In this document: positions 1-10,444 of the stretch, piece after piece
Layout: every line of letters starts with the position of its first letter
Numbering within the stretch: the first letter of the stretch is position 1
NCBI GenBank assembly: GCA_028551475.1
Contig: CM052361.1
Span: 25,371,491-25,435,490, forward strand
Length of the DNA: 64,000 bases
Source: Casuarina equisetifolia
Lineage: Eukaryota > Streptophyta > Magnoliopsida > Fagales > Casuarinaceae
Direction of reading: 5' to 3'
Translations under genes and position numbers: made by a program
Notes under the pieces: generated by a model
Seen by the model: the letters and a program-made list of their open reading frames with translations, nothing else
Told to the model about the DNA's origin: nothing
Databases searched by the model: none

Positions 1-2
1 GT

Positions 3-152
3 GCTACCATTTCACTAGTTGCTGCAAAGTCGCATGAAGCATCAAAGTCCTCGATTTGGAACGGGCAGAAATACTCTTTCTGCTGCCGCTGTATGAGAGA
101 CAGCACTGGAAAGATGGAAGCACTCTGGACGCTTGAGGTCTGACGTAGGTTT
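3..152 (+). CDS. Possible 3' end of an unidentified upstream gene
   Basis: Frame 3 stays open from the window edge for 49 codons and stops with TGA at 150-152. The peptide ends in METALWT-like residues (KMEALWTLEV) and carries a Cys-rich stretch, FCCRC. A canonical AATAAA polyadenylation hexamer sits at 194-199, about 40 bases after the stop, which is where a plant 3' UTR signal would fall. I do not recognise the family. The open frame is short enough to be chance, so this is only a candidate last exon. Confidence 0.28.
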
Positions 153-284
153 TTCTGAAGTTTGATACAGATTTACCCGTGGAGCTACAAACTAATAAAT
201 AATCTCTAAATGCTCTGTTTCCTTTTTTTTTTTTAATGCTTTTAATGAGATGTCAAAGTATTTACATATCACAGAGTTAAGAGT

Positions 285-395
285 ATAAAATATATGCGCT
301 GTCTTGATTTTTTACAAACTAGACTTCGAATAAGAGAGTTGTCCTTTGTGGCCTTCAACTCAAGCCTTTGCAATTATTTTACTACTTATCTTTAA
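285..395 (+). promoter_or_regulatory. Conserved upstream module of receptor-kinase gene 1
   Basis: This stretch (from GCGCTGTCTTGATT to about the CAATTATTTTACTAC run) matches the segment upstream of gene 2 (about 6475-6570) and gene 3 (about 12340-12400). It lies about 400 bases 5' of the gene 1 start. It belongs to a module repeated across the window, including at places with no gene. Promoter or 5'-leader function is inferred from position and conservation only. Confidence 0.5.
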
Positions 396-789
396 TGGTT
401 ACTCAAAAAGTTATCTTCTAAATGTAAGCCTAATCAAGTCAACCTGATTCTAAATAGAATATTCATTTATCTTCTTTTTGAGCAATCATAGTAAAATATA
501 ACTAAAGGCAAGATCATGTTCATTCTTTCCTTTGTTGGTTGCCTTCTTTTTCTTCCTCATTTGGATGAAAAGAATGGAAGGAGAGATGTGAGCTGGCAAT
601 TAAAATTAAGAATGTGGAGAAGATTACTAGTTGGTTGATCCTAACGTACTTTGATTGTCTTCTTTCGCTTGACTTACTTTTCTAGTCTTCTCTTTCTGTC
701 TCCTCTACTAGTCCAGACATTCATCTCTCTTTCATGGTTCGTCACAAAAATTCATCTACTTGTTCTTCGATAAGTTACTAGTGTTAAGG

Positions 790-3258
790 ATGATGTGTCG
801 TGGAACACCCGAATTGGTTATCTGGGGTTTCCCGATTTTGTTCTTGGCAAGCTTCTCTTCAGGATTTAACCCTGTGGATAATTATCTTATAGACTGTGGA
901 GCATCCACTAGTTCTTCTGTTGGAAATCGTGTATTCCTTGCCGACAACATGGTTTCGAATTTGCTTTCAACCTCTCATGATGTTCTTGCCAAAACCACTT
1001 TGAAATCTGTCTCTTCCACCGAATACTCAGTGCTGCTTCAAACAGCCAGAGTCTTTACTGAATCCTCGAAATACAACTTTTCGATCAAACGGAGTGGGAG
1101 ACACTGGATCCGCCTCTATTTCTGTCCGTTTTCATATAATAGTTATAATATGAGTCTGGCAAAGTTTGCTGTTTCGACTCCGGACTACGTTCTTCTGAGC
1201 GATTTCAGTGTGGACAAAACATCCATAGTTAAAGAATTTTCTGTAAATGTGACTTCAAAGAACCTTGTAATCACCTTCACCCCTTTCGGCAATTCAATCG
1301 CATTCTTGAATGCTATAGAAGTGGTTTCAGTTCCCGATGAGCTGATTTCCAACGACGCTATCGGCGTTAGTCATGCGGCGAACTCCGTGGATTTGTTGCC
1401 GGTGGCACTTGAGACTGTTTGGAGAGTGAACATGGGAGGGCCAACGGTGACGGCGGATAATGATATGCTCTGGCGAACCTGGATTACAGATCAAGGTTTT
1501 CTAATACAGCCTAACTTGATCACAAGCTACTCAAATATTAAAGCCGTGAAGCACGTTCGAGGTGGGGCAACGCAAGATTCAGCTCCAAACACTGTCTATG
1601 GAACGGCCAGAGGTATGAACACAACGGGTATTGATTATAATTACGATGTGAATTTACGTACAGCCTGGGAATTCGATGTCATTCCAGGATTTCAATACCT
1701 TCTTCGGTTTCATATATGTGATATAGTGAGTAAAAGTGCTAACGAGCTCTGTTTCAATGTTCTTGTCAATTCCACGTTGGTGAAGACTGTTAATCGGAGT
1801 TCTATTCCGGTACCAAACATCTTGGCCGCTGCATTTTATATTGATTTTGTTACGGAGTTGACCGTCGCCGATAAGCTTCTTATCAGCGTTGGCTCGTATG
1901 TTGGTCTGGGTTCTCCTTGTCCTAATGGCATTCTGAATGGCCTGGAGATCATGAAGATGAACAATACCGTTGGTAGCCTAAGCTCCAGTGCTCTGATGAC
2001 TGTTTCCCCAGGTTCAAGCTCCAAGAAAAACGTCAGTTTGATGGTGAGTGTGATCGTGGGGCCCGTAGTTGCTGCTATGTTGGCTGGCATTCTATGTCTT
2101 TTGTGCAGAAACAGAAGCAGACTGGCCCCATGGATTCCATTACCCATCAATGGAGGAAACTCACCATTCATGGGAATTAAAAGCTCGGACCCCATCTTCC
2201 GCTATCGAGTTCCTTTTGCAGTAGTTCAAGAATCTACAAACAACTTCGATGAGAGTTGGGTAATCGGGATTGGAGGTTTTGGGAAAGTTTACAAGGGAAT
2301 TCTAAATGGTACGAAAGTGGCAGTGAAGAGGAGTAATCCCCGGTCCCAACAGGGACCTACAGAGTTTCGAACTGAGCTCGAGATGCTTTCCCAGTTCTAC
2401 CATCGCCATCTTGTTTCATTGATTGGATACTGTGATGAAGGGAACGAGATGATCCTGGTTTATGAATACATGGAGAAGGGAACACTCAGGAGCCATCTCT
2501 ATGGCTCTGGTCTTCCTAGTTTGAGTTGGAAGCAGAGACTTCAAATATGCATTGAAGCTGCAAGAGGACTTCATTATCTTCACACAGGACATGAGAGAGT
2601 AGTCATCCATCGTGATGTGAAGTCTGCCAACATCTTGCTTGATGAGAATCTCGTGGCCAAAGTTGCTGATTTCGGGCTATCAAAAATAGGGCCCGAAATT
2701 GGCCAAAGCCATGTAAGTACTGTTGTAAAAGGAAGTTTTGGATATCTTGACCCTCAATATTTCAAAAGGCAACAATTGACAGCAAAGTCAGATGTGTATT
2801 CATTTGGAGTAGTTTTACTTGAAGTTGTTTGTGGTAGGCCTGTTATTGATACATCCCTTCCAAGCGATTTGGTGGGCTTGTCTGAATGGGCAATGAAATG
2901 GCAAAAGAGAGGGCAGTTGGAGCAAATCATAGACGCTACTTTGAAGGGAAAAATCAACTTAGATTCCCTAAGGAAGTATGGAGAGACTGCTGAGAAATGC
3001 TTGGCTGAATTTGGTGCTGATAGGCCCTCAATGGTAGAAGTCGTATGGAATCTTGAACATGCTCTTCAGCTTCAGGAGGCAGCCATTTATGGTAATCCTA
3101 AAGAAAATGGTACAATTATGATTGGTGAACTTCCTCCCAATGTTAACGATGGAAGTGTTTCTGCCAAGCAATTAAAAGCATCAAGCATGAATAATCTTTC
3201 TGTTGATTCCATGAGTAGGGCATTACTCACACGTTCTATATCCTCAACTACTTTTTGA
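790..3258 (+). CDS. Malectin-like receptor kinase 1 (CrRLK1L family), intact
   Basis: An 822-residue single-exon receptor kinase of the plasma membrane. The ATG at 790 is chosen because the other three paralogues share their ATG at this place; the frame is open further upstream but without an ATG. Order: signal peptide (about 1-25), malectin-like ectodomain opening with NPVDNYLIDCGAS and carrying several N-x-S/T sites (to about 390), one transmembrane helix (about 415-437), then a Ser/Thr kinase (about 485-765). Key residues are present: P-loop GIGGFG (493-498), VAVK Lys513, HRD Asp609, DFG Asp627. Odd point: the APE-equivalent motif is DPQY rather than DPEY. Family members sense RALF peptides or wall pectin; the ligand here is unknown. 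It is closest to HERK/At5g24010-like proteins by kinase signature. The intronless structure is usual for the family. Confidence 0.95.
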   Translation: MMCRGTPELVIWGFPILFLASFSSGFNPVDNYLIDCGASTSSSVGNRVFLADNMVSNLLSTSHDVLAKTTLKSVSSTEYSVLLQTARVFTESSKYNFSIKRSGRHWIRLYFCPFSYNSYNMSLAKFAVSTPDYVLLSDFSVDKTSIVKEFSVNVTSKNLVITFTPFGNSIAFLNAIEVVSVPDELISNDAIGVSHAANSVDLLPVALETVWRVNMGGPTVTADNDMLWRTWITDQGFLIQPNLITSYSNIKAVKHVRGGATQDSAPNTVYGTARGMNTTGIDYNYDVNLRTAWEFDVIPGFQYLLRFHICDIVSKSANELCFNVLVNSTLVKTVNRSSIPVPNILAAAFYIDFVTELTVADKLLISVGSYVGLGSPCPNGILNGLEIMKMNNTVGSLSSSALMTVSPGSSSKKNVSLMVSVIVGPVVAAMLAGILCLLCRNRSRLAPWIPLPINGGNSPFMGIKSSDPIFRYRVPFAVVQESTNNFDESWVIGIGGFGKVYKGILNGTKVAVKRSNPRSQQGPTEFRTELEMLSQFYHRHLVSLIGYCDEGNEMILVYEYMEKGTLRSHLYGSGLPSLSWKQRLQICIEAARGLHYLHTGHERVVIHRDVKSANILLDENLVAKVADFGLSKIGPEIGQSHVSTVVKGSFGYLDPQYFKRQQLTAKSDVYSFGVVLLEVVCGRPVIDTSLPSDLVGLSEWAMKWQKRGQLEQIIDATLKGKINLDSLRKYGETAEKCLAEFGADRPSMVEVVWNLEHALQLQEAAIYGNPKENGTIMIGELPPNVNDGSVSAKQLKASSMNNLSVDSMSRALLTRSISSTTF

Positions 3259-4700
3259 CAAAACTTTGGTGCTTTCATCCTCTGGATAACCACCATTAAC
3301 TAATTACAGCAGAAGTCTTGTCCCAGTGAAGCAATGAACATCTCTTTATACAATGTATGTCTTGTTGGATTAGTTGCTGGAAAATTCGAAGGAGTCTGCT
3401 CAATCACGGTTCAACTGTCAATGAGTGAAGCATTTATTTAGGAAGGCTGGTTTTACCTTGGTTGCATGTGCAATATAAATAAACATGGTAATCACTATGT
3501 TTAGTATTTGTTCTAAGGTGATTTTACTACAATCCTTAATGCTATAATGTGAATGTTCAATTTCACTTTCATGCTTTAATGTTAGTTAAAGGAGTTAAAA
3601 TGAGGAATAAGAGTAAAATAATTATTATTTGAGTTAAAGTTTCTCCAAAGTTGTTAGTTGTTTAATAGATCTTAAGAAATTCTATTTATTACATTATTAA
3701 ATAAATTGTCATAATAGTTTCTGTTCTAAGGAGATTTCTATTGTGATTCTTACTACTTTGTTGTGTATGGTAATTTTACTTTCATATTCTCATGATTTGA
3801 GGAATAAGGATAAATAGTAAAATTTTCAATTACAGTTTTCTGCAAAATATAAGGTTCTAAGAAACCTTTGTGCACTATTGCAAAATGAACTATCATAGTA
3901 GTCAAAGAAAGTGAAAAGCATAAGGGAAAAATTTGGACAATTTCTTTGGTATATCAAAATATTGAAATAAAAAATAAATTATTGTTACGTGAAAAAATAA
4001 TTCATCTCAAATCATATAAGAAATCAAATAACACGGAATGGAGCTATCCAACAAAGACGTTTATTTTGCACGGCTATTCCTTTTCAACGATGGGTCAAAG
4101 TTAGCAGGTAAAGAAATTATTTAAAAGCAAGATGGGATGTTTCAACGTAGACCGTTGAATGAATGTCCAAGCCTCATTCAGACAAGGCTTCCCTAGTCGG
4201 TGGAGTGTTGACTGGGTCGCCGCCCTCTTTAATACAACTGGACCTACGCCCGTTCCCTTCCTTGAAAATTGGGACTGCCTAAAAACATACTGGGAACCAA
4301 CCTCGAACCTCTATTTCGGAAGGATGATACGGCCTTTGGCACCCGATTCCCATTCCAAGAATCCCATCCTACAAACCCCAGACCATGGTCCCAGCCATAC
4401 AACACCACCACCACCACCACCAGCAGTTCACCATCCCTAGTAAGAAACTTCAACTCCCTTTTATGACCAAATCCCTCAGTCCTCCTCCTCCCTCTCCACT
4501 ACCTCTTCCTTGAGAGACCTTGCAACCACCGCCATCCTGCACACTTCGGCTTCGTTTTTGCTTCCGTGCTTCTTGTGGAGAATGGAAAAGCCATATATTT
4601 AATCAACTAAAAATAGTGTACTTGGAATTCATGTGTACGCACTTATTATATTCATGTATTCTTTTAATACCAATATGAGAGCCTCATTAATCTCCCAACC
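3259..4700. repeat. Duplicated 3' flank of gene 1 (paralogue of 15005-16320)
   Basis: The 3' UTR and the following 1.3 kb align by eye with the sequence after gene 3, and in part with that after gene 4 (24703-25700). The match includes an AT-rich part and then a GC-richer block at 4085-4620 matching 15905-16320 (shared words include ACCGTTGAAT, CACCCGATTCC and CTTCTTGTGGAGAATGG). The block carries a CCA-repeat run at 4403-4420. Neither copy keeps a common open frame, so I treat it as flank or an old relic rather than a gene. Confidence 0.6.
3478..3483 (+). terminator. Poly(A) signal AATAAA of gene 1
   Basis: The AATAAA lies 220 bases past the stop of gene 1. The same hexamer in the same sequence context (ATAAATAAAC) occurs after genes 3 and 4, so the 3' UTR was duplicated along with the coding region. 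Confidence 0.5.
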
Positions 4701-5023
4701 TCCTGGACTTAATTTTTCTTTTTTTTTGATGACCCAAGACCTTACCAAGTTTTATTTAATAGCTTAAACTGAGAAGTAATGCCCGTCTTTAAACATGCTT
4801 AAGTTTAGTTAAAAGTATAGTTAAGGGGATTTCTAGAATTAGATCTTATATATGTTAAAAAAAGCAATTATGTTTTTGATGATTAAAAAATATTGTTGCA
4901 CGAAAATATCGTGCCACTTCATGGCAGCCTTCTCTTCGTTGCCTGCAGTGAGATGTTCTGCAATGCAAGGAAACAAATGTTCAACGTGGTACAAAGATTG
5001 GCTAGTGTCTTGGGAGAGAAATG

Positions 5024-5790
5024 ATGGGGAACATAGAGAATGAGAAGTTTAATAATGAGTAAAGAATGAGTGTAGGATGATAATTTTACTTTGAAAACAA
5101 AATTTCTAAAGTAAAGCTTAAATAAAAATAAGATCCTTTAATTTTTAAATTTTTTTTGGATTCGGTCTTTAAGCCTTCTAACATGGTATCAAACTTAGGT
5201 TAAATTTGTTTTACTTTCTACAACTTTAACTAATGATGCTTAGTGTAAAAAAATGATGTTTAGGATGACAATTCCACATTGAAAGATAGTATTTGTGAGG
5301 TAAATTTTAAAAGTAAACAAAACCCTCTAATCTTTAAACTAATTTTTGAGTTGAACCTTTAAACCTTTTAATAGTTAACATGAATTTTATACTAGAAGGG
5401 AGCACACAATAATCTTTGCATCAACTAGCCTAATAATGATCAAAATGAACCTATAAAAGCAAGTCTTTATAGCTTCATTGGGCTTTGGCACTTTTTTTTT
5501 TGTTTCAGTCCTACTTTTTGACCTTTGGAAGATTAATAATAATAATAACAATAATAACTGAATCCTTGTGACAATATGAAAATCCAACAAGTAAGTTTTT
5601 TCAATTGGCCAATCAAAAAACCACAATTTTAAGGATGCTCTTCACAAGTTGGTTTACCCTTCCTTGAGAAGTCATCTCTAGATGCATTATCTTGATTGAG
5701 AGAGTCGCCCTTGGCCCTGAACTCAAGGTTGTCCTAAAATCACAAGGTTGTCTAAAACAAAATGTTGGTTTAACCAAATCAATATAAAGA
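5024..5790 (+). repeat. Orphan copy of the receptor-kinase upstream module
   Basis: Parts of this stretch match the upstream region of gene 3. 5024-5050 matches 11758-11790 (GGAACATAGAGAATG against GGAGAACGTAGAAAATGG). 5400-5490 matches 11830-11920 (ATCTTTGCATCAACTAGCC). 5560-5740 matches the modules at 6360-6540 and 12219-12400 (CAATATGAAAATCCAAC, CTCTAGATGCATTATCTTG). It is interrupted by about 340 bases at 5050-5390. No receptor-kinase gene follows before the next full module at 6360. Confidence 0.6.
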
Positions 5791-6349
5791 TCACAATTTA
5801 AAGAATTGGAGACTCTTAATAATTAAGTTTACACCTAATTACTATCAATCTTAATAAAAAGTCCATTCATAGTTTTTTTTAGCAGCTTTTAATAAAAATT
5901 GATCTATCATGAATCATACAACTTTTAATATATTTGTATTTGCTATATAATATACTAATCTCCCAACAAGAGACAAGGGGATGGATATTGGCATCTACTT
6001 ATTGTCCCAATGGCAAAAGACATCCACTGCTCGTACTTGTTAGTTGTTGGACGTAACTCTTCCCAATTAATTCGATCCATTACGATTCACAAGGACAATT
6101 AAATAAATCATTCTTTCATTCTTTAAAAGTCCAATACAGCGGCTCTTTGTTACTTCTGTCCACCAAAGAAAAAGAAGTCTTTGTCCTACAAGAGACAAGT
6201 CAGAACCTATGCACTACCAGACTCAAATGTCTACAAATGACTTTTGTCCTTATATTATAAATATTGTAATTGGTATTAAAATTGAATATATTATAATCAG
6301 GGTACATTTATTTTTTCTCTTAGAAAAAAAAAAAGAAAAAGAAAAAAAA
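5791..6349. other. AT-rich intergenic sequence, nothing recognised
   Basis: No convincing open frame or RNA gene. There is an A-rich stretch at about 6323-6350. Confidence 0.5.
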
Positions 6350-6600
6350 AGGCCAAGTCCTTTCAATATGAAAATCTGACTAGTTTTCATTGGTTTAATC
6401 AAAGAACCAAAATCTTAAGGATGGCCCTTTCAGATTGGCCTAACCTTCTAGCCTGAGAAATCACCTCTAGATGCACTGTCTGGATTGTTTACAGGGCAGA
6501 CTCCGAATGAGAATGTCGCCTCCAGTGACCCCAGACTCAAGCCTCTGCAATTATTTAGCTACTCGTCTTTGACTCGTCTTTGATGACTAATAACAATGAC
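6350..6600 (+). promoter_or_regulatory. Conserved upstream module of receptor-kinase gene 2
   Basis: The best preserved copy of the repeated module. It includes CAATATGAAAATCTGAC, AATCTTAAGGATGGCCC, CTCTAGATGCACTGTCTGG and ACTCAAGCCTCTGC. It lies 170-420 bases upstream of the gene 2 ATG, the spacing seen for gene 3. Promoter or leader function is inferred. Confidence 0.5.
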
Positions 6601-6769
6601 AAAAGTCTGTACTCTTTCCTCTGTTGGCATGTTGGAGAGTCGAATGTTTTTAACTCGCTTTCACTCTGGTTTCTTACTTTCTGCTCAACCAATCTAGATA
6701 TTCTTCTCTTTCTCCTACGGTTCGTGACAAAAATCCACCTTCTTGTTCTTCCATTTATCTCCAATCTTT

Positions 6770-9175
6770 ATGATGATGGGTAGTAGAAAAGCTAAGTTAA
6801 TTGTCTGGATTTTTTCGATTTTGTTTGTGGCAAGCTTCTCTGCTGGATTTAATCCTGTGGACAATTACCTTATTGACTGTGGAGCATCCACTAGTTCTTC
6901 TGTTGGAAATCGTGTATTCGTTGCCGATAACTTGGCTTCGAATTTTCTTTCAACCTCTCAAGATGTTCTTGCCAAAACCACTTTCAAATCTTTCTCTTCT
7001 TCTGGACATTCGGTGCTACTCCAGACAGCCAGAGTCTTTACAGAATCCTCGAAATACACCTTTCCGATCAAACGGAGTGGGAGACACTGGATCCGCCTCT
7101 ATTTCTACCCATTTTCATATAATAGTTACGATATGAGTTCTGCAAAATTTGCTGTTTCGACTCCGGACCATGTCCTTCTGAGCAATTTCAGTGTGCAAAA
7201 CTCATCTACTGTTAAAGAATTTTCTATAAATGAGACCTCCAAGAACCTTGTAATCACCTTCGCGCCTTCCAGCAATTCAATTGCTTTCTTGAATGCTATG
7301 GAAGTGGTTTCAATGCCCGATGGGCTCATTTCGGACGACGCCACAGGCGTTGATCAAGCGGTGACCTCCCTGGACTTGTTGCCGACGGCACTTGAGACGG
7401 TTTGGAGGGTGAACATGGGCGGGCCGTTGGTGACGGCGGATAATGATACGCTTTGGCGAACTTGGATTCCCGATCAAAGATTTCTAAAAGTTGCTAACTC
7501 GATCGCTAACTACTCAAATATTGCAGCGGTGAAGTATCTTAAAGACGGGGCAACAGAAGATTCAGCTCCAAATACTGTCTACGGAACAGCCACTGGGATG
7601 AATACGACGGGTGATCGTTCTAGTAATTTCAACGTGACCTGGGAATTCGATGTCGATCCAGGATTTCAGTACCTTATCCGGTTTTTCATTTGTGATATAG
7701 TGAGTACATGTCTTAACCAGCTTTACTTCAATGTTTTTGTCGATTCGTTGCTGGTGATGACTGCTGATCCAAGTGCTGATACTTACAACTCCTTGGCCGC
7801 TGCATATTATGTTGATTTTGTTACGGCGTCGACCGTTTCCAATAAGCTTCGGATCGACGTTGGCCCGTATTTTGGCCCATATGTGGTTGAGGGTACTTTA
7901 CAGGAAGCAATCCTGAATGGGCTGGAGATCATGAAGATGAACAATTCCATGGGCAGCTTGAGTTCTGCCACTGTGACTTTTTCCCCAGGTTTGAGCTCCA
8001 ATAAAAACGTCGGTTTGATAGTGGGTGTACTTGTCGGGTCCGTGGCTGCTGCGACGTCGGCCGGAATTCTGTGTTTGTGGTGCAGGAATAGAAAAAGACT
8101 TCTCCTCCAAGGAGATTCGACAAGGACACCGTTATCGATCAATGGTGGAAACTCGCCGTTCATGGGAAGTAAAAACTGGAACAACATCTATAACTATCGC
8201 ATTCCTTTTGCAGCAGTTCAAGAATCTACGAACAACTTCGACGATAGTTGGATCATTGAGATTGGCGGTTTCGGGAAAGTGTACAAGGGAGTTCTAAATG
8301 ACACGAAAGTGGCAGTTAAGAGGAGTAATCCTTGGTCCCAGCAGGCAATTACAGAGTTTCAAACTGAAATCATGATGCTTTCCCAATTCCGCCATCGTCA
8401 TCTTGTTTCGTTGGTTGGGTACTGTGATGAAGAGAACGAGATGATCTTGATTTACGAATACATGGAGAATGGAACCCTCAAGAGTCATCTCTACGGCTCT
8501 GATCTTCCCAGCTTGAGTTGGAAACAGAGGCTTGAAATATGCATTGGAGCCGCAAGAGGACTCCATTATCTTCACACAGGACATCAAAAAGCAATCATCC
8601 ATCGCAACGTGAAGTCTACCAATATCTTGCTTGATGAGAATCTCATGGCCAAAGTTGCTGATTTCGGGGTCTCGAGAGCAGGGCCTGAAATTGATCAAAC
8701 CCATGTAATTACCACTGTCAAAGGAAGTTTTGGATACTTAGATCCTGAATATTTCAAAACACAACGACTAACGGAGAAGTCAGATGTATATTCATTTGGA
8801 GTAGTTCTATTTGAAGTTCTTTGTGCTAGGCCTGTTACCGATCCATCTCCAAATGACTTGGTGGGTTTGGCGCAATGGGCAATGCAATGGCAGAAGCAAG
8901 GGCGATTGGAGCAAATCATAGACTCAACTTTGGTGGGACAAATCAGACTAGATTCCCTAAGGAAGTATGGAGAGACGGCTGAGAAATGCTTGGTTTACTT
9001 CGGTGCTAATAGGCCCTCAATGGGAGAAGTCTTACAAAATCTTGAATGTGCTCTTCAACTTCAGGAGGCAGTCTTTGATGGTAATTCTAAAGGAAATGGT
9101 ACAGTTAAGATTGGTGAACTTTCCCCCTATGTGAAAAATTTGAGCGACAAAAATGCCAATGTTTCTGTAATATAG
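6770..9175 (+). CDS. Malectin-like receptor kinase 2, predicted pseudokinase (CrRLK1L family)
   Basis: A 801-residue single-exon protein with the same layout as its neighbours: signal peptide, malectin-like ectodomain starting NPVDNYLIDCGAS, one transmembrane helix (about 420-440) and a kinase-fold domain. The start is the first of three consecutive ATGs (6770, 6773, 6776). The catalytic HRD Asp is Asn613 (codon AAC at 8606-8608; motif HRNVKSTN). The first P-loop Gly is Glu497 (GAG at 8258-8260; EIGGFG). VAVK Lys517 and DFG Asp631 remain. It ends at TAG 9175 in a place where paralogues continue for about 30 residues, and downstream sequence still resembles that tail. The long uninterrupted frame argues for a maintained protein. 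The likely role is kinase-independent, such as ligand binding, scaffolding or dominant-negative partnering. It was perhaps a normal kinase until recently. Confidence 0.92.
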   Translation: MMMGSRKAKLIVWIFSILFVASFSAGFNPVDNYLIDCGASTSSSVGNRVFVADNLASNFLSTSQDVLAKTTFKSFSSSGHSVLLQTARVFTESSKYTFPIKRSGRHWIRLYFYPFSYNSYDMSSAKFAVSTPDHVLLSNFSVQNSSTVKEFSINETSKNLVITFAPSSNSIAFLNAMEVVSMPDGLISDDATGVDQAVTSLDLLPTALETVWRVNMGGPLVTADNDTLWRTWIPDQRFLKVANSIANYSNIAAVKYLKDGATEDSAPNTVYGTATGMNTTGDRSSNFNVTWEFDVDPGFQYLIRFFICDIVSTCLNQLYFNVFVDSLLVMTADPSADTYNSLAAAYYVDFVTASTVSNKLRIDVGPYFGPYVVEGTLQEAILNGLEIMKMNNSMGSLSSATVTFSPGLSSNKNVGLIVGVLVGSVAAATSAGILCLWCRNRKRLLLQGDSTRTPLSINGGNSPFMGSKNWNNIYNYRIPFAAVQESTNNFDDSWIIEIGGFGKVYKGVLNDTKVAVKRSNPWSQQAITEFQTEIMMLSQFRHRHLVSLVGYCDEENEMILIYEYMENGTLKSHLYGSDLPSLSWKQRLEICIGAARGLHYLHTGHQKAIIHRNVKSTNILLDENLMAKVADFGVSRAGPEIDQTHVITTVKGSFGYLDPEYFKTQRLTEKSDVYSFGVVLFEVLCARPVTDPSPNDLVGLAQWAMQWQKQGRLEQIIDSTLVGQIRLDSLRKYGETAEKCLVYFGANRPSMGEVLQNLECALQLQEAVFDGNSKGNGTVKIGELSPYVKNLSDKNANVSVI

Positions 9176-10003
9176 TTAAAACATCATGCATGAATGATCT
9201 TTTAAGTAATTCCATAAGTTGGGCGATACACGCACCTTTTACAATATTACCTATTTTGTGACAAAACTTTTGTGTTTCTATCCTTGAGGGGACCACTATT
9301 CACTAATTTTGTGCTTTATTTTATATACAAACTCTAGTTGTTCAAGAGAAGTTTAGCAATTTACAAAGAATGTTCCATCTTAGAGTTACATATAATGTAT
9401 GTCTTTCTCTCTCTCTTGAATATATTATGTGAAGAAATATGGCAATAATTATGTTTACTATTGCAATGGTTTTTGTTGTGAGGTGATTTCTAGGTCCCTA
9501 CTAATTTGTTATTTATGTTCAATGCTACTTTCATATTTTTGTGTGTTGTGGGCTTAAAGTTAGGGGTGAGGTTGAAATAACAAATTTTGTTTAGTCTCTC
9601 CGAAATTGCTTATAGGTATGAGGCTTTGGAATGTGTTCTATGTCATTTGGAAAAGTAGCCATACAAAATTTCGGCTCAAACAAGTGTGACTCCATCACTA
9701 AAATAGCTTCCATTAAAAGAATAGCATTAATAAAAAAGTAAATTCAGAAGTAAAATGAGGATAAAGGAAAAAAAAGGAATAAAAAGAACTTCTACAAATA
9801 TAGGGCCAAACGCCTAGCTAAAATTCACATAAACATTATACAAAAGCTACTTTCTTTACACAAACAAAACAAGCCTATTGTTACATTATTTAAGTATTTT
9901 TAAACGATTCTAACCAAAAAGTCGGGTGCCATTCAAACACAAAGCATAGGCAGCCACTTGCATGAGGCGCTTAAAATCTGACAATAAACGCAGTTGGACA
10001 CAA
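9176..10003. other. 3' flank of gene 2, diverged
   Basis: The first 80 bases still resemble the coding tail of the other genes but carry stops. Beyond this the sequence is AT-rich with no open frame I can support. Confidence 0.45.
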
Positions 10004-10175
10004 GGACGGTTAGATAGGGAGACTCCATCAAGGCGTATCTTGGAGTCACTAATTTATGGTTCACCATGGAAGACATTAGAGACTCCATCAAGGACGGTTA
10101 GATGAGGAGACTCTATCAAGGCTTATCTTGGAGACACTAATGTGTGGAAAACCATGGAAGACACTAGAAGAGGCT
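10004..10175. repeat. Two-copy tandem repeat of about 88 bp
   Basis: AAGGACGGTTAGAT begins at about 10002 and again at about 10090. Each copy contains GACTCCATCAAGG- and ACCATGGAAGACA-like words. No coding role is seen. Confidence 0.6.
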
Positions 10176-10235
10176 TAAGAGAAAGGATCTGTAAAAAAAT
10201 AATGTTTAGACCAATGACTTTAAGAGTCTCCCCCC

Positions 10236-10277
10236 AAACTTGGCATAATAAGGCCGAGTTTGCATTATGCCAAGTTT
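10236..10277. repeat. Perfect 14-bp inverted repeat (hairpin)
   Basis: AAACTTGGCATAAT at 10236-10249 is followed after 14 bases by its exact reverse complement at 10264-10277. It could fold as a stable hairpin or be the terminal inverted repeats of a very small element. Confidence 0.7.
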
Positions 10278-10444
10278 GCACTTCTTTAAGAAATAGTTGA
10301 AGTGATCAAAGAAAAAACTATTAGAACACAAATTATCTAACAGCCTCCTTGGTATGTAAAAAGTTTATCTTAGATTATGTGAAATTTTTAGTATTTTCTA
10401 GATTAGTAGGGAATGTGTTTACTAAACCATCTACACATTCTTTC

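Noticed and set aside
760-789. N-terminal extension of gene 1 to 760
   Set aside because: The frame is open but begins with TTG, not ATG, and the conserved start of all paralogues is at 790.
4159-4440. 93-codon open frame with a proline run
   Set aside because: Not conserved in the paralogous block at 15905-16320; the proline run is a CCA repeat.
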